A DNA stretch of 64,000 bases. It comes from Bifidobacterium pongonis (GTDB taxonomy: Bacteria; Actinomycetota; Actinomycetes; Actinomycetales; Bifidobacteriaceae). The position numbers were made by a program, and so were the translations under genes. The stretch is from positions 1 to 64,000 of the forward strand of contig NZ_JAHBBE010000005.1 in NCBI RefSeq assembly GCF_019331805.1, read 5' to 3'. This document shows positions 1 through 9,077 of this stretch, one piece after another (position 1 is the first letter of the stretch; every line of letters starts with the position of its first letter). The notes under the pieces were generated by a model. The model was not told the DNA's origin. It made no database searches and saw only the letters and a list, made by a program, of their open reading frames with translations.

Positions 1-569
1 GCCAGCGCCTCGGCGTCCTGCAGCGGCGCCTGCTCCACGGCCAAGTCGAGAACCTGACCGATCTCCACCTCACGCTGCATGTTCAGGAACGCGGACGTGA
101 TCGCGGTGCTGTTCGGCATGAGCGCGGCGGCGCCATTGGCGATATCGATGCACACCGTGGCCAGCAGATCGCCCAGCATAAGTCCCAAACCCCTGCCGAT
201 GGCGGCGCTGCCCGTATCGTGCTCCAACGCGCGATGGGCGCTCGGCTTGCCGCGGCGCAAGTCGGAATCGTCGATGATGTCGTCGTGCACCAGCGCGGCG
301 GTCTGGAACACCTCAAGGGCGCAGGCGACATCGAGCATGGCCGAGCGGGTGGCGGTTTCGCCGCCGAACGCATCATAGGCCGCAAGCATCAGCAGCGCTC
401 GCAGACGCTTGCCGCCTTCGCTGCTGGCCACCGCCTGATGGGTCACCGCGCTCATGACATTGCGGCATGCTTCGGGCATCGCGGCATCCTTGGGCATGGC
501 TGACCATGCTTCCACCAGGGAGACGATGCGTGGCTCGATTTTCGAACGGTCGACGTCGGTTATGCACAT
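1..569 (-). CDS. Polyprenyl diphosphate synthase, N-terminal part (runs off the left edge)
   Basis: Trans-isoprenyl diphosphate synthase that condenses isopentenyl diphosphate onto an allylic diphosphate; expected cytosolic, supplying the C40-C55-type chain for undecaprenyl or quinone-like lipids. About 189 codons are in the window. The sequence shows the GGKRLRA substrate-binding stretch (residues about 52-58) and the first Asp-rich motif in LVHDDIIDDSDLRRG (DDIID near residue 96-100), which binds Mg2+ and the allylic substrate. The second Asp-rich motif would lie beyond the edge. ATG at 569 is the first in-frame ATG after an in-frame TAG a few codons upstream; a GAGGA lies 13 nt away, so the ribosome site is mediocre. 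It is divergent from the DUF4192 gene. Chain length and exact product cannot be told from this half. Confidence 0.9.
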   Translation of the reverse strand, partial: MCITDVDRSKIEPRIVSLVEAWSAMPKDAAMPEACRNVMSAVTHQAVASSEGGKRLRALLMLAAYDAFGGETATRSAMLDVACALEVFQTAALVHDDIIDDSDLRRGKPSAHRALEHDTGSAAIGRGLGLMLGDLLATVCIDIANGAAALMPNSTAITSAFLNMQREVEIGQVLDLAVEQAPLQDAEAL

Positions 570-747
570 GTCTTCTAAGGTATCCTCATCGCACTACGAA
601 TCACGGAACCCAATGTTTCCAAGGCCTCGCCGCGTGTCGACCACAACCCCTGATCCGGCGTGCGTGCAGCGCGGCGAACGGTCATACTGTATGGACGCCG
701 TCGCACGGGGCGGTGGCGTGACGGATGACATCAAGGAGGATGATCCC

Positions 748-1554
748 ATGAAGGAACGAATGGAAACGACGAGATGCGTATTCTGCGGTTGCGATGACGG
801 GCTCGATGGGCTCGACGGGCTCGACGGTTTCGGTGGATTCGGCGGGGCGGATGCGCATGAGATGCACCGTCGGCATGATGCGTGCGACAGTCAAGCCGGC
901 GGAACGCGCGGCTGCGCCCATGACGACGATCCGGTTGCGTTCGCGGAGTTCCTCGACTCGTTGGAACCGGTGGGCGAGGGCGTGGCCGATGATCTGCTCA
1001 ACCGGTTGCGCGAGGACAGGCGCAGGTACGGTCCGCGCCGCGCGGACGGCGAGTGGATGGAGGAGCCGATGCGCGTATGGCTCGATTGCCTCGACAAGGG
1101 CAGTTCGGAACTCGATATGGAGACGATGCTTCCGTTGGCGGTCGGCATCAACGAGGTGCTGTCGATGAGGGACGCGCTGATCATCTCGGTGATCGCCGAA
1201 CAGGGGGCGTGCAATCGCGACATGCTGATGGACATCGTGAGGACACCGCATGCCAAACAGGTGGTGACCGTCGTACATAAGGTACTGTCCGAAGCATTCG
1301 ACGACCGCGACGGCCCGGACCGCGACCGTTGCCGGACGGCGCTGCGCATGCTCGCGTCCATGGCCAAGGTGATGCCCGAACGCATGAGGGTGCAGCCGTT
1401 GGCCGTCATCTCCTATGTCATGTGGTGGACGGGCGACTGCAGGGCCGAGGATTACGCGTTGAGCAGCCTGTCCATCGACGGGAATTGCTCGCTTGCCGCG
1501 ATCGTGCTGAAATCGGTGCGCAACGGCATGCATCCCGCCTGCTGCGGAGGCTGA
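748..1554 (+). CDS. DUF4192 domain-containing protein
   Basis: 268-residue protein of the actinobacterial DUF4192 type; function unknown. The family assignment rests on the helical C-terminal two thirds (about residues 60-268), with VADDLLNRLREDRRRYGPR, the LPLAVGINEVLSMRDALI stretch and the ending around SIDGNCSLAAIVL. ATG 748 was chosen because AAGGAGGA lies 6-8 nt upstream; the open frame extends further upstream but without a ribosome site. The first 35 residues are odd: a Cys-rich start (CVFCGC) followed by a Leu-Asp-Gly run from three in-frame 9-nt repeats. In related genomes a DUF4192 gene next to sigA is common, but no functional link is established. Confidence 0.75.
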   Translation: MKERMETTRCVFCGCDDGLDGLDGLDGFGGFGGADAHEMHRRHDACDSQAGGTRGCAHDDDPVAFAEFLDSLEPVGEGVADDLLNRLREDRRRYGPRRADGEWMEEPMRVWLDCLDKGSSELDMETMLPLAVGINEVLSMRDALIISVIAEQGACNRDMLMDIVRTPHAKQVVTVVHKVLSEAFDDRDGPDRDRCRTALRMLASMAKVMPERMRVQPLAVISYVMWWTGDCRAEDYALSSLSIDGNCSLAAIVLKSVRNGMHPACCGG

Positions 1555-1681
1555 TAGGCCTTGTGCCTCCGCGTGGTGCGGTTTCATGGCCCGCATTGCG
1601 GGCGTGGAAGTGAACTTTCCCATGCCTTCGGGAATAATCGTCCCTATCAGGTGGTTAACTCACATAGTTGACGATTTGCCC

Positions 1682-1710
1682 TTGCCAGAAGTGCGCCCAT
1701 GTGGTATACG
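1682..1710 (+). promoter_or_regulatory. Sigma-70-type promoter of sigA
   Basis: TTGCCA at 1682-1687 and TATACG at 1705-1710 are separated by exactly 17 nt, with TG one base before the -10. Transcription would begin near 1717, which lies downstream of the first ATG of the open frame (1699) and so supports the TTG start of sigA at 1744. Confidence 0.6.
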
Positions 1711-1743
1711 CGGCGGGGTGAGCATTCCGCGAGGAGGGATAGT

Positions 1744-3231
1744 TTGGCTACCAAGAGCACAGCGGCCGCTGAGAACACCGAACAGGTACAGGACGAGGCC
1801 CAGGCCGTTTCCGCCAAAAAAGCCAGCGCCACGCGCAAGACTGCCGCGGCCAAGAAGACCACGACCAGGAAAACCACTGCCCGGAAGACCACCAAGTCCG
1901 GGGAATCGACGACGGGCACCAAGAAGAAGTCCGCGACCAAGAGCGCGAAGACGACCAAGCCTAAGAAGAAGGTCGAAAGCGACATCGACGAGGTCGACGA
2001 GTTCGTCGACGACGAGGCCGATCTGGAGGACGCGAAGGACGACGGTCTCGATGTCGACGACGTGGACGGCATCGACGGCATCGACGGCGATTCGGACGAC
2101 TCCGACGATGAGGACGAGGACGAAGACGACGATTACGAGGATGACGACGATGATGATGAGGAGGAAGAGGACGACAAGTCCGACACTCCCGACATCAGCA
2201 AGCAGAAGGGTGCCTTCGTCGTCAGCGATGATGATGACGACGACGAGGACGCGAAGCCGCGCCGCCGCCGTGGCGGCAAGGTAGGCAATCCGAAGCGTCG
2301 CGTCGTCACCGCCGGCGCCACCGCCGATCCGGTGAAGGACTACCTCAAGCAGATCGGTCGCGTCAGCCTGCTGAACGCCGAACAGGAAGTCGACCTGTCC
2401 GAACGTATCGAGGCCGGCCTGTACGCCCAGCATCTGCTGGACACCGAAGGCGACACCATGGACTTCAAGCGCAAGCGCGAGCTCAAGTGGGCCGCCAACG
2501 ACGGTAAGAAGGCCAAGGACCATCTGCTGGAAGCCAACCTGCGACTTGTGGTGTCGCTGGCCAAGCGCTACACCGGCCGCGGCATGCTCTTCCTCGACCT
2601 GATTCAGGAAGGCAACCTCGGTCTGATCCGCGCCGTCGAGAAGTTCGACTGGAAGAAGGGCTTCAAGTTCTCCACCTATGCCACGTGGTGGATTCGTCAG
2701 GCCATCACCCGCGCCATGGCCGATCAGGCCCGCACCATCCGCGTGCCCGTGCACATGGTCGAGGTCATCAACAAGCTGTCGCGCGTGCAGCGCCAGATGC
2801 TGCAGGATCTTGGCCGTGAACCCACGCCCGACGAGTTGGCGCGTGAGCTGGATATGCCGGTCGAGAAGGTGCAGGAGGTGCAGAAGTACGGTCGTGAGCC
2901 GATTTCGCTGCACACCCCGCTCGGCGAGGACGGCGATTCCGAGTTCGGCGATCTGATCGAGGATACCGACGCCATCGCCCCGTCCGACGCCGTGGCCTTC
3001 TCGCTGCTGCAGGACCAGTTCAAGCAGGTGCTTGAGACGCTGTCTCCGCGAGAATCCGGTGTGATCAAGATGCGTTACGGTCTGGAGGACGGCCAGCCGA
3101 AGACGCTGGACGATATCGGCCGCGTGTACGGTGTGACCCGCGAGCGTATCCGCCAGATCGAGTCGAAGACCATGTCGAAGCTGCGTCACCCGTCCCGTTC
3201 GCAGACGCTGCGCGACTTCCTCGATCAGTGA
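1744..3231 (+). CDS. sigA: Principal RNA polymerase sigma factor (RpoD/HrdB type)
   Basis: Housekeeping sigma factor that directs core RNA polymerase to -10/-35 promoters. Region 1.2 begins near residue 195 ([16 protein letters not shown]), region 2 spans about 260-330 with the canonical melting stretch around [16 protein letters not shown], region 3 follows RTIRVPVHM, and region 4 (about 436-495) has the helix-turn-helix [20 protein letters not shown]. The N-terminus is unusual in composition: residues 1-80 are Lys/Ala/Thr-rich repeats, followed by about 100 residues dominated by Asp and Glu, as in other actinobacterial HrdB proteins. The start is TTG 1744, seven nt after AGGAGG; the upstream ATG 1699 lacks a ribosome site and lies before the predicted transcription start. 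495 aa. A strong terminator follows. Confidence 0.96.
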   Translation: MATKSTAAAENTEQVQDEAQAVSAKKASATRKTAAAKKTTTRKTTARKTTKSGESTTGTKKKSATKSAKTTKPKKKVESDIDEVDEFVDDEADLEDAKDDGLDVDDVDGIDGIDGDSDDSDDEDEDEDDDYEDDDDDDEEEEDDKSDTPDISKQKGAFVVSDDDDDDEDAKPRRRRGGKVGNPKRRVVTAGATADPVKDYLKQIGRVSLLNAEQEVDLSERIEAGLYAQHLLDTEGDTMDFKRKRELKWAANDGKKAKDHLLEANLRLVVSLAKRYTGRGMLFLDLIQEGNLGLIRAVEKFDWKKGFKFSTYATWWIRQAITRAMADQARTIRVPVHMVEVINKLSRVQRQMLQDLGREPTPDELARELDMPVEKVQEVQKYGREPISLHTPLGEDGDSEFGDLIEDTDAIAPSDAVAFSLLQDQFKQVLETLSPRESGVIKMRYGLEDGQPKTLDDIGRVYGVTRERIRQIESKTMSKLRHPSRSQTLRDFLDQ

Positions 3232-3238
3232 TGACGAT

Positions 3239-3272
3239 GCTTCCCCGAGGCCAAGCCTTGGGGAAGCTTTTT
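3239..3272 (+). terminator. Rho-independent terminator of sigA
   Basis: GCTTCCCC (3239-3246) pairs with GGGGAAGC (3260-3267), with an inner AGGC/GCCT stem, directly followed by TTTTT. One of the few hairpins in this window with a proper T-tract. Confidence 0.88.
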
Positions 3273-3319
3273 GTCACGGCGATCGTCACGGCAAGATAGG
3301 CATTAAGTGGAAGAGGCAC

Positions 3320-5671
3320 ATGGCTAAAGAAGATTACGGCGCGAAGGATCTCGCCGTTCTTGAAGGGCTCGACGCGGTGCGCAAGCGTCCGGGCATGTAT
3401 ATCGGCACCACGGATTCGCAGGGCCTGATGCATTGCCTGTGGGAGATCATCGACAACTCCGTGGATGAGGCTCTGGCGGGCTTCTGCAACAGGATCATCG
3501 TCACCCTGCATACGGACGGTTCGATCTCCGTGGACGACAACGGCCGAGGCATCCCCGTCGACAAGGAGCCCAAAACCAAGCTGTCCGGCGTGGAGGTCGT
3601 ATTGACCAAACTGCATGCCGGCGCGAAGTTCGGCAACTCCTCGTACAACGCGGTGGGTGGTCTGCACGGCGTCGGCTCGTCCGTCGTCAACGCGTTGAGC
3701 TCCCGTCTCGATGTGGAGGTCGACCGTGACGGCAAAACCTACCATATGGCGTTCCATCAGGGGCATCCGGGCGTCTACGCCGATGCCGACCCCGAGCATC
3801 CCTCGCCCGATTCCCCGTTCAAACGCACCCGCAAGAACAGACCCACCGAACTCGACATCATCGGCAAGGTGCCGGCGAAGCGTACCGGTACGCGCATCCG
3901 TTACTGGGCCGATCCGGAGATCTTCAACAAGACCGCGGAATTCTCATACGAGCAGCTCGTCGACCGTGTGCGCCAGACCAGCTTCCTGGTTCCCGGGCTG
4001 AAAATCACCGTCATCGACGAGAACGTTCCCGACCAGCAGGAAACCGTGTCGCCGCAGTCTGACGATACGGCCGCCGCTTCGGAAGCAGCCGGTGAAACGG
4101 TCGCACAGCCGGTTACGGAAACGTCTGGCGAGACCGCAGTCGTAGCTACGGGTACGGGCGAGGCCGAAACGGAGGCGCAGCCCGTCGCGGGGGAGAACGC
4201 GGAAGGCGAACAGCCGGATGAGGACATCACCCTCACCGGTGCCGAGGTCATCGCGGACGGGGCGTTCGGCGCCCAGCCCGACCATCCGCGCGTGGCCGAA
4301 TTCCTTCACACCGGCGGCGTCAAGGACTTCGTGGACTACCTGTCCAAGGGTGAGCCGGTCAGCGACATCTGGCGCATCCAGGGCGAAGGCACGTATGAGG
4401 AGGAGACGCAGGCCGTCGCCGCGAACGGCGAACTGCATGCGGAGAAGATCACGCGCACCTGCGGCGTCGATATCGCGCTGCGCTGGGTGAACGGGTACGA
4501 CACGGTGATGCGCAGCTTCGTCAACATCATCGAGACGCCGGGCGGCGGCATGCACGTCGACGGTTTGATGAACTCCGTCACCAGGCAGGTGCGCAAGGCC
4601 ATCGAGGCGAACGCGCGCAAGCTCAAGGTGAATCTCAAGGATTCCAACATGAAGGTCGAACGCGACGACATCATGGCGGGTCTGGTCGCCGTGGTCACCG
4701 TGCGCATCGCCGAACCCCAGTTCCAAGGGCAGACGAAGGACGTGCTCGGCACCGCGCAGGTCAAGCCGATCGTCACCCGCATGACCGACAAGCAGTTCGG
4801 CGAGATGATCACCGGCTCCAAGCGCGGCTACAAGGAGCAGTCCGGCCGCGTGCTGGAGAAGATCGTCGGCGAAATGCACGCCCGCGTGCAGTCTCGTAAG
4901 GCGAAGGAGGTCACGCGCCGCAAGAACGCGCTGGAATCCGCATCCATGCCGGCCAAGCTGTCCGACTGCCAGCCGGGCAACGACGATGTGGCCGAACTGT
5001 TCATCGTGGAGGGCGATTCCGCACTCGGCACCGCCAAGGCCGCGCGTAACGCCGGATTCCAGGCGCTGCTGCCGATTCGAGGCAAGATCCTCAACGTGCA
5101 GAAGGCTTCGATCACGCAGATGCTGTCGAACAAGGAATGCGCGGCCATCATCCAAGTGGTGGGCGCCGGTTCCGGCCAAAGCTTCGACATCGAACAGTCG
5201 CGCTACCACAAGGTCATCATGATGACCGATGCCGATGTGGACGGCGCGCACATCCGCATCCTGCTGCTCACCCTGTTCTACCGGTATATGCGCCCGCTCA
5301 TCGAGCATGGCTACGTGTATGCGGCCGTGCCGCCGCTGCATCGCATCGCGCTGACCGGTTCGCACAAGGGCGAGTTCATCTACACGTATTCCGACGACGA
5401 GCTCGCCGGCAAGCTCGCCGAGCTTGACCGCAAGCACATCGGGTACAACGACGACATCCAGCGTTATAAGGGTTTGGGTGAGATGGATGCCGATCAGCTG
5501 GCGGACACCACCATGGACCCGCGTACACGCATGCTGCGACGCATCCGTATGGAGGACGCCGAGCAGGCCAGTCAAATCTTCAGCCTGCTGATGGGCGACG
5601 ACGTGCCGCCGCGCAAGGCGTTCATCGTCGAGAACGCTGATGATTTCGACCGTTCCAAGATCGACACCTGA
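3320..5671 (+). CDS. parE: Type IIA topoisomerase subunit B (ParE-type topoisomerase IV)
   Basis: ATPase subunit of topoisomerase IV; with ParC (encoded at 36763-39483) it decatenates and relaxes DNA. GHKL ATPase motifs are NSVDEALAG (about residue 46), DNGRGIPVD (73) and GLHGVGSSVVNALS (114). The TOPRIM domain shows EGDSALG (564) and DADVDG (637), and the C-terminus has RYKGLGEMDADQLADTTMD. At 783 aa it is longer than a typical ParE because of an approximately 85-residue Glu/Thr/Ala-rich insertion (about residues 235-322) in the transducer region, before FLHTGGVKDFVDYL. ATG 3320 follows GGAAGAGG. The ParE rather than GyrB call rests on the sigA neighbourhood and on a parC gene in the same window; gyrBA normally sits near the origin. 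Confidence 0.9.
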   Translation: MAKEDYGAKDLAVLEGLDAVRKRPGMYIGTTDSQGLMHCLWEIIDNSVDEALAGFCNRIIVTLHTDGSISVDDNGRGIPVDKEPKTKLSGVEVVLTKLHAGAKFGNSSYNAVGGLHGVGSSVVNALSSRLDVEVDRDGKTYHMAFHQGHPGVYADADPEHPSPDSPFKRTRKNRPTELDIIGKVPAKRTGTRIRYWADPEIFNKTAEFSYEQLVDRVRQTSFLVPGLKITVIDENVPDQQETVSPQSDDTAAASEAAGETVAQPVTETSGETAVVATGTGEAETEAQPVAGENAEGEQPDEDITLTGAEVIADGAFGAQPDHPRVAEFLHTGGVKDFVDYLSKGEPVSDIWRIQGEGTYEEETQAVAANGELHAEKITRTCGVDIALRWVNGYDTVMRSFVNIIETPGGGMHVDGLMNSVTRQVRKAIEANARKLKVNLKDSNMKVERDDIMAGLVAVVTVRIAEPQFQGQTKDVLGTAQVKPIVTRMTDKQFGEMITGSKRGYKEQSGRVLEKIVGEMHARVQSRKAKEVTRRKNALESASMPAKLSDCQPGNDDVAELFIVEGDSALGTAKAARNAGFQALLPIRGKILNVQKASITQMLSNKECAAIIQVVGAGSGQSFDIEQSRYHKVIMMTDADVDGAHIRILLLTLFYRYMRPLIEHGYVYAAVPPLHRIALTGSHKGEFIYTYSDDELAGKLAELDRKHIGYNDDIQRYKGLGEMDADQLADTTMDPRTRMLRRIRMEDAEQASQIFSLLMGDDVPPRKAFIVENADDFDRSKIDT

Positions 5672-5753
5672 TCGGCGTTTTGCCGATTCGACCGTGCGGG
5701 GTCGTGCGCATGTGGTCCGTTCGTTTGGGCCGCGCGTGCACGACCCCGCACGG
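5671..5753. repeat. Two inverted repeats after parE (possible bidirectional terminator)
   Basis: A short hairpin ATCGGC/GCCGAT straddles the parE stop (5671-5687). It is followed by perfect 16-bp arms at 5692-5707 and 5738-5753 separated by 30 nt that are themselves G+C-rich and partly self-complementary. They lie between convergent genes. No T-tract follows on either strand. Confidence 0.6.
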
Positions 5754-5836
5754 TTATAAGCGGTTGATTCGTGGCTAATCTACAGCCGGTCTACAGCTGG
5801 TTTGCGGCTGTCTTGCGGCTGGTTCATTCGCGCGGG

Positions 5837-7111
5837 TCAATCCCGGCGTTCCCTCCACAGGTTGAGTTTGTATCGGGTGATGTCGGCGTTCGGATCGAAC
5901 TCGTCATCCAGCCGTTCGCGGTACATCGCGATAAGCTCATCGCGTCTTCCCAACGCTTCCAACGCGGCCTCGCGCATCGTCTCCCACTCGTAGGGGACGA
6001 TATCCTCCGGGAACATCACGGTGCACTGGTTCGGATTGTCGCGTTCCACCAGGTCGACGAAATCGATGAGATCGGCCCACCGTTCGGCGGCGACGAGACG
6101 GGCCGCATAGGTGTCGGCGAGCGGTTCGACCGTGTGGTGCTCGCAGAGGAACCTGTCCGCTGCCGTCGCGTCGCCGCTGATGCGCATGAGATCGTGGCGC
6201 AGGAACTGGATGGCGTGATCGAACTGGTGCCGTGCGCTTTCGGCGAGCTCGCGTTCCGTCAGCAGCGTCGGATCGAGCGAGGCGAGGTTGGCGAGGTCGT
6301 CGGCACTCAGGTTCTTATGAGGCTCGTCGACCCCCTTACCTGTCTCGTTCGCTTCGTTTGCCTCGTTCGCTTCGTTCCCGGACGTGCGTGTGATGAGCTC
6401 ATCCATCGACGCCGTCGCCGTGGTTAACGCGTCATAGGCGAACATGCGGGTGTCGTCCCATTGCGCGAACGACAGACCGCAGGACAGCAGTTCCACCATT
6501 TGCATGGCATTCAGGCGGAATTCATCGTTGCAGGCGACCCTCGTGATCGTGCGCAACGCCTGCTCGCCGGTCATCGGGTCGGCGTTGCAGGCCACGGCGT
6601 CCATGTAGACGCGCACGCTTTGGACCAGATCCTTGAGATAGTCGAAGCCCTCATTGTCGCGATCGGCCACGTTGCCGACGAATCTCGCGGTCATTTCCAA
6701 CGCCTTGGCGAGATTGGCCACGGCATCCGCCCAGCGCGTGCTGACCAAGGCGTTGCCGACCACCGCGTCCACTCCGGACAGCGCCTGCGAATCGAGGTGG
6801 AAGGTGGGCATGTCGCTGCGTGGCATTTCCACGCCGTTCTCGGTGCGTTCGGCAGTGGGCACGATGGCGGCGATGGAATCGAAATACCACTGCATAGGCA
6901 TGCCGATGACGGTGTCCGCGTCGGTGAGTGGGGCGACGGGCGCGTCGTTGCGGTTCTGCTCGTCCTGCTGCGAGGCTTCACGGATCAGATGGTTCCACAG
7001 GATCGTCGGTCCATCGAATTCGCCTGATCGCAGCCAGCCGTTGTTGACGTAGTCGGTAAGCTCCTCGACCTCGCGTCGCGTATCGATCCGTTCATGTGAT
7101 GCGTCGACCAT
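5837..7111 (-). CDS. Hypothetical protein, mostly helical
   Basis: 424-residue soluble protein that I do not recognise. No signal peptide or membrane segment is visible. The N-terminus (VDASHERIDTRREVEEL) and most of the chain look alpha-helical; the C-terminal 150 residues (RHQFDHAIQFLRHDLMRI to YRERLDDEFDP) resemble helical-repeat scaffolds in which pairs of helices describe counted units, but no named family can be assigned. An EANEANEAN run near residue 255 comes from imperfect 9-nt direct repeats (about 6345-6375). Of two ATGs six nt apart, 7111 was chosen because GAGGAAGG then sits six nt upstream. It is monocistronic and convergent with parE. Confidence 0.7.
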   Translation of the reverse strand: MVDASHERIDTRREVEELTDYVNNGWLRSGEFDGPTILWNHLIREASQQDEQNRNDAPVAPLTDADTVIGMPMQWYFDSIAAIVPTAERTENGVEMPRSDMPTFHLDSQALSGVDAVVGNALVSTRWADAVANLAKALEMTARFVGNVADRDNEGFDYLKDLVQSVRVYMDAVACNADPMTGEQALRTITRVACNDEFRLNAMQMVELLSCGLSFAQWDDTRMFAYDALTTATASMDELITRTSGNEANEANEANETGKGVDEPHKNLSADDLANLASLDPTLLTERELAESARHQFDHAIQFLRHDLMRISGDATAADRFLCEHHTVEPLADTYAARLVAAERWADLIDFVDLVERDNPNQCTVMFPEDIVPYEWETMREAALEALGRRDELIAMYRERLDDEFDPNADITRYKLNLWRERRD

Positions 7112-7643
7112 GATCATCCTTCCTCTTGCACAGGTAAGGCTACAACCTGCGTTGGTCCGACCTGCGCGACGGGTGAGGATGAGTGTATTCACGTGGCTTT
7201 CCTATCCTCCGCAAGGATGAGATTCGCTTTCGGCAAATCATCCTTAAAAACGACAAAAAGGTTCGAAATGTCGAATATCATAGTTTACGTAGTCATGTGG
7301 TTCGCAGTGATCGCAAGACAGGAAAGGGGCCGGCGAGGCAGGGAAAATTCAAAGTTCTCTCATCTCCTTTGGCTGAATGCCCTACCGTAGCCGGTCTCTT
7401 TCCGCTTCTTTTTCCCTCAATTCCCCGGGATCCCCACGATCCCGGGGAAATTTGCATTTCCGGACGGTTATGCGTCGGCGCGCAGGTCGCCCTGTGTCGC
7501 CTGCTGACTGTTGATGCGCCGTTCGTACCCGTTGTACCTTGCAAACCCGTCGGTTTCCCGCTTCATGCCTTCATGATGACTCGACTACCATCATGCCGAT
7601 GATATGGTCGGCCTCGCATATACTGGGATGTTGGTTACGAGAG
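7112..7643. other. Intergenic region, A+T-richer, with one strong hairpin
   Basis: More than 500 nt without a convincing gene. The part from 7190 to 7320 is distinctly A+T-richer than its surroundings. A 65-codon open frame exists (from 7193) but lacks a ribosome site. The hairpin annotated separately (7421-7449) is the only strong structural signal. A -10-like TATACT at 7619-7624 lies 20 nt before the DUF3152 start. Confidence 0.5.
7421..7449. terminator. Perfect hairpin, terminator-like
   Basis: CCCCGGGATC (7423-7432) and GATCCCGGGG (7438-7447) form a perfect 10-bp stem with a CCCAC loop, flanked by TT and AA that extend it. A moderate T-run precedes it (reads as an A-run on the other strand) and AAATTT follows. 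It sits in a gene-free stretch, so what it terminates is unclear; it may mark the end of an unrecognised small transcript. Confidence 0.5.
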
Positions 7644-8825
7644 ATGGATGGGAACATGGTGCTGCAGGATAAGGGCAACGTCGAAAACCGCGGAAACGGC
7701 GGTGACGGCGACGACAATAGAGGCAAGAGCGGCAGGCTCTCCCCGGTGGATATGATGCGCGGAATCGGGGGAGCGGTGATGCGCGCATCGCGCGGCGTGG
7801 GCGGAACACTCCGCAAATGGTGCTCCGGTGTGAGCGGCGCGATCGCGAAACGCTGCAGAACCGTCGCCGATGCGCTGAACCCCAAGACCGCTTCGGGATT
7901 GGATGCGAAGAAGGTGTTCCGCATCCGTAGAACGGTCGTATTCTCCGGACTGGCGGTCATCATCCTGGTGGTGGCGCTCGTCGTGACCGTGGTTGTGCAT
8001 ACGCACAGTGGAGCCGCCGCCGACGGTTCCACGGCAACGACCTCGCAAACGGATAGGCAGTCGGGCAAAGCGTCAACGACGAAGAAGACATCCGACGGCA
8101 AGGCGACGGCATCCACGTCCACGAAGTCGTCCACGAATGCATCCACGAAGCAAACGACCAAGCAAACCACGTCCACGAAGGTCGAACAGGAGAAGAGTTC
8201 CTCGTCCGACTCCTCATCCGATTCCGCTACGGCGAAGAACGGTGAACAGGCGAAACTCGATGCGCTCGCGGCCACGATCAGCGATGAGGAATCCGCGAAG
8301 ATCGCGGCGAAGGCGAGCGAGACCGCGAACAACAGCGGCAAGGGCGTCGCGCAATACAAGTATTGCATTGCGGGCAAGGGAAACGTGGGCAAACTGGACG
8401 GATTCGCCAACACCGTGTACCGCGTGCTCAACGATTCGCGCGGTTGGCCGCGAGCCGGCGCGACCTTCGCCAAGGCCGACGATGGCTGCGATTTCACCAT
8501 AGTGCTGTCCGAGGCGAAGTATCTGCCATCGTTCGACGCGGGATGCAGCACGAAGTACAGCTGCCGCGTGGGAAACCACGTCATCATCAACCTCGACCGT
8601 TGGAATGATGGAATCGAGGATTGGAAGAAGGCGGGCGGCGATCTTGCACGCTATCGCACCATGGTGATCAACCATGAGGTCGGTCATGCCCTAGGGCATG
8701 TCGATAACGAAACCACCTGCGCTGGTGCCGGCAAGCCCGCGCCGCTCATGCAGGAGCAGTCCATGCACCTCGACGGTTGCACGGTGAACGAGTGGCCGCT
8801 CGACGGCGAATTGTGGCGGGGCTGA
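7644..8825 (+). CDS. Membrane-anchored DUF3152 (matrixin-like metallopeptidase) protein
   Basis: 393-residue bitopic protein. Residues 1-95 are cytoplasmic and basic, one membrane helix spans about 99-118 (VVFSGLAVIILVVALVVTVV), and an 80-residue Ser/Thr/Lys linker leads to an extracellular DUF3152 domain. That domain carries HEVGHALGH near residue 344, the HExxHxxGH zinc-binding and catalytic signature of metzincins, followed by PLMQEQSMHLDGC, where the Met could be the Met-turn. The role is unknown; cell-envelope processing is plausible. ATG 7644 was chosen with a short GAGAG upstream; ATG 7656 in the same frame is an alternative with GGATGGGA in front. A TATACT -10 lies at 7619-7624. Confidence 0.83.
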   Translation: MDGNMVLQDKGNVENRGNGGDGDDNRGKSGRLSPVDMMRGIGGAVMRASRGVGGTLRKWCSGVSGAIAKRCRTVADALNPKTASGLDAKKVFRIRRTVVFSGLAVIILVVALVVTVVVHTHSGAAADGSTATTSQTDRQSGKASTTKKTSDGKATASTSTKSSTNASTKQTTKQTTSTKVEQEKSSSSDSSSDSATAKNGEQAKLDALAATISDEESAKIAAKASETANNSGKGVAQYKYCIAGKGNVGKLDGFANTVYRVLNDSRGWPRAGATFAKADDGCDFTIVLSEAKYLPSFDAGCSTKYSCRVGNHVIINLDRWNDGIEDWKKAGGDLARYRTMVINHEVGHALGHVDNETTCAGAGKPAPLMQEQSMHLDGCTVNEWPLDGELWRG

Positions 8826-8917
8826 ACGATTGGGGCTTCCCTCCGCTCCGCTCGCGGGGTCTTTACGCTCCTGAATGATTCCGGTGAGCCTTCTGGAGGA
8901 TTGTTTCGCCGCTACTT

Positions 8918-9067
8918 CGCTTACATATGGCGGATTCCCGTGCCCGCGCGGAACCAAGTGGCTTATATATGGCACCGGATTTGCGATACCCGGGATATCG
9001 CATATGAAGTGCCATATATAAGCCACCTGGCATGATTCATATGCCCGAATCTGCCATATATAAGGCG
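8918..9067. repeat. Nested palindromic repeat, copy A
   Basis: Three concentric inverted repeats. Outer arms 8918-8937 and 9047-9067 match with a one-base indel and two mismatches. Inner arms 8954-8975 and 9009-9030 match at 21 of 22 positions and contain GTGGCTTATATATGGC. The centre holds GCGATA/TATCGC (8983-8988, 8996-9001). The element ends 10 nt before the stop of the helicase gene. A second copy with the same architecture lies at 16670-16855, and a shorter relative at 18397-18456. Confidence 0.85.
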
Positions 9068-9077
9068 GATAGCGGCA

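Noticed and set aside
1660..3189. 509-codon open frame antisense to sigA, and similar very long minus frames over sbcC (19450-22503), the MprF gene (40863-43814) and rel (46972-49914)
   Set aside because: They mirror high-G+C codon bias of strongly supported genes on the other strand; composition is His/Arg/Gln/Asp-rich, with no domain or ribosome site.
3320..5671. Calling this gyrB
   Set aside because: The ATPase and TOPRIM motifs do not separate the two, but position next to sigA, a parC in the same window and lack of dnaA/recF neighbours favour topoisomerase IV.
7193..7390. 65-codon plus-strand open frame in the gap before the DUF3152 gene
   Set aside because: No ribosome site and no recognisable sequence; kept as intergenic.
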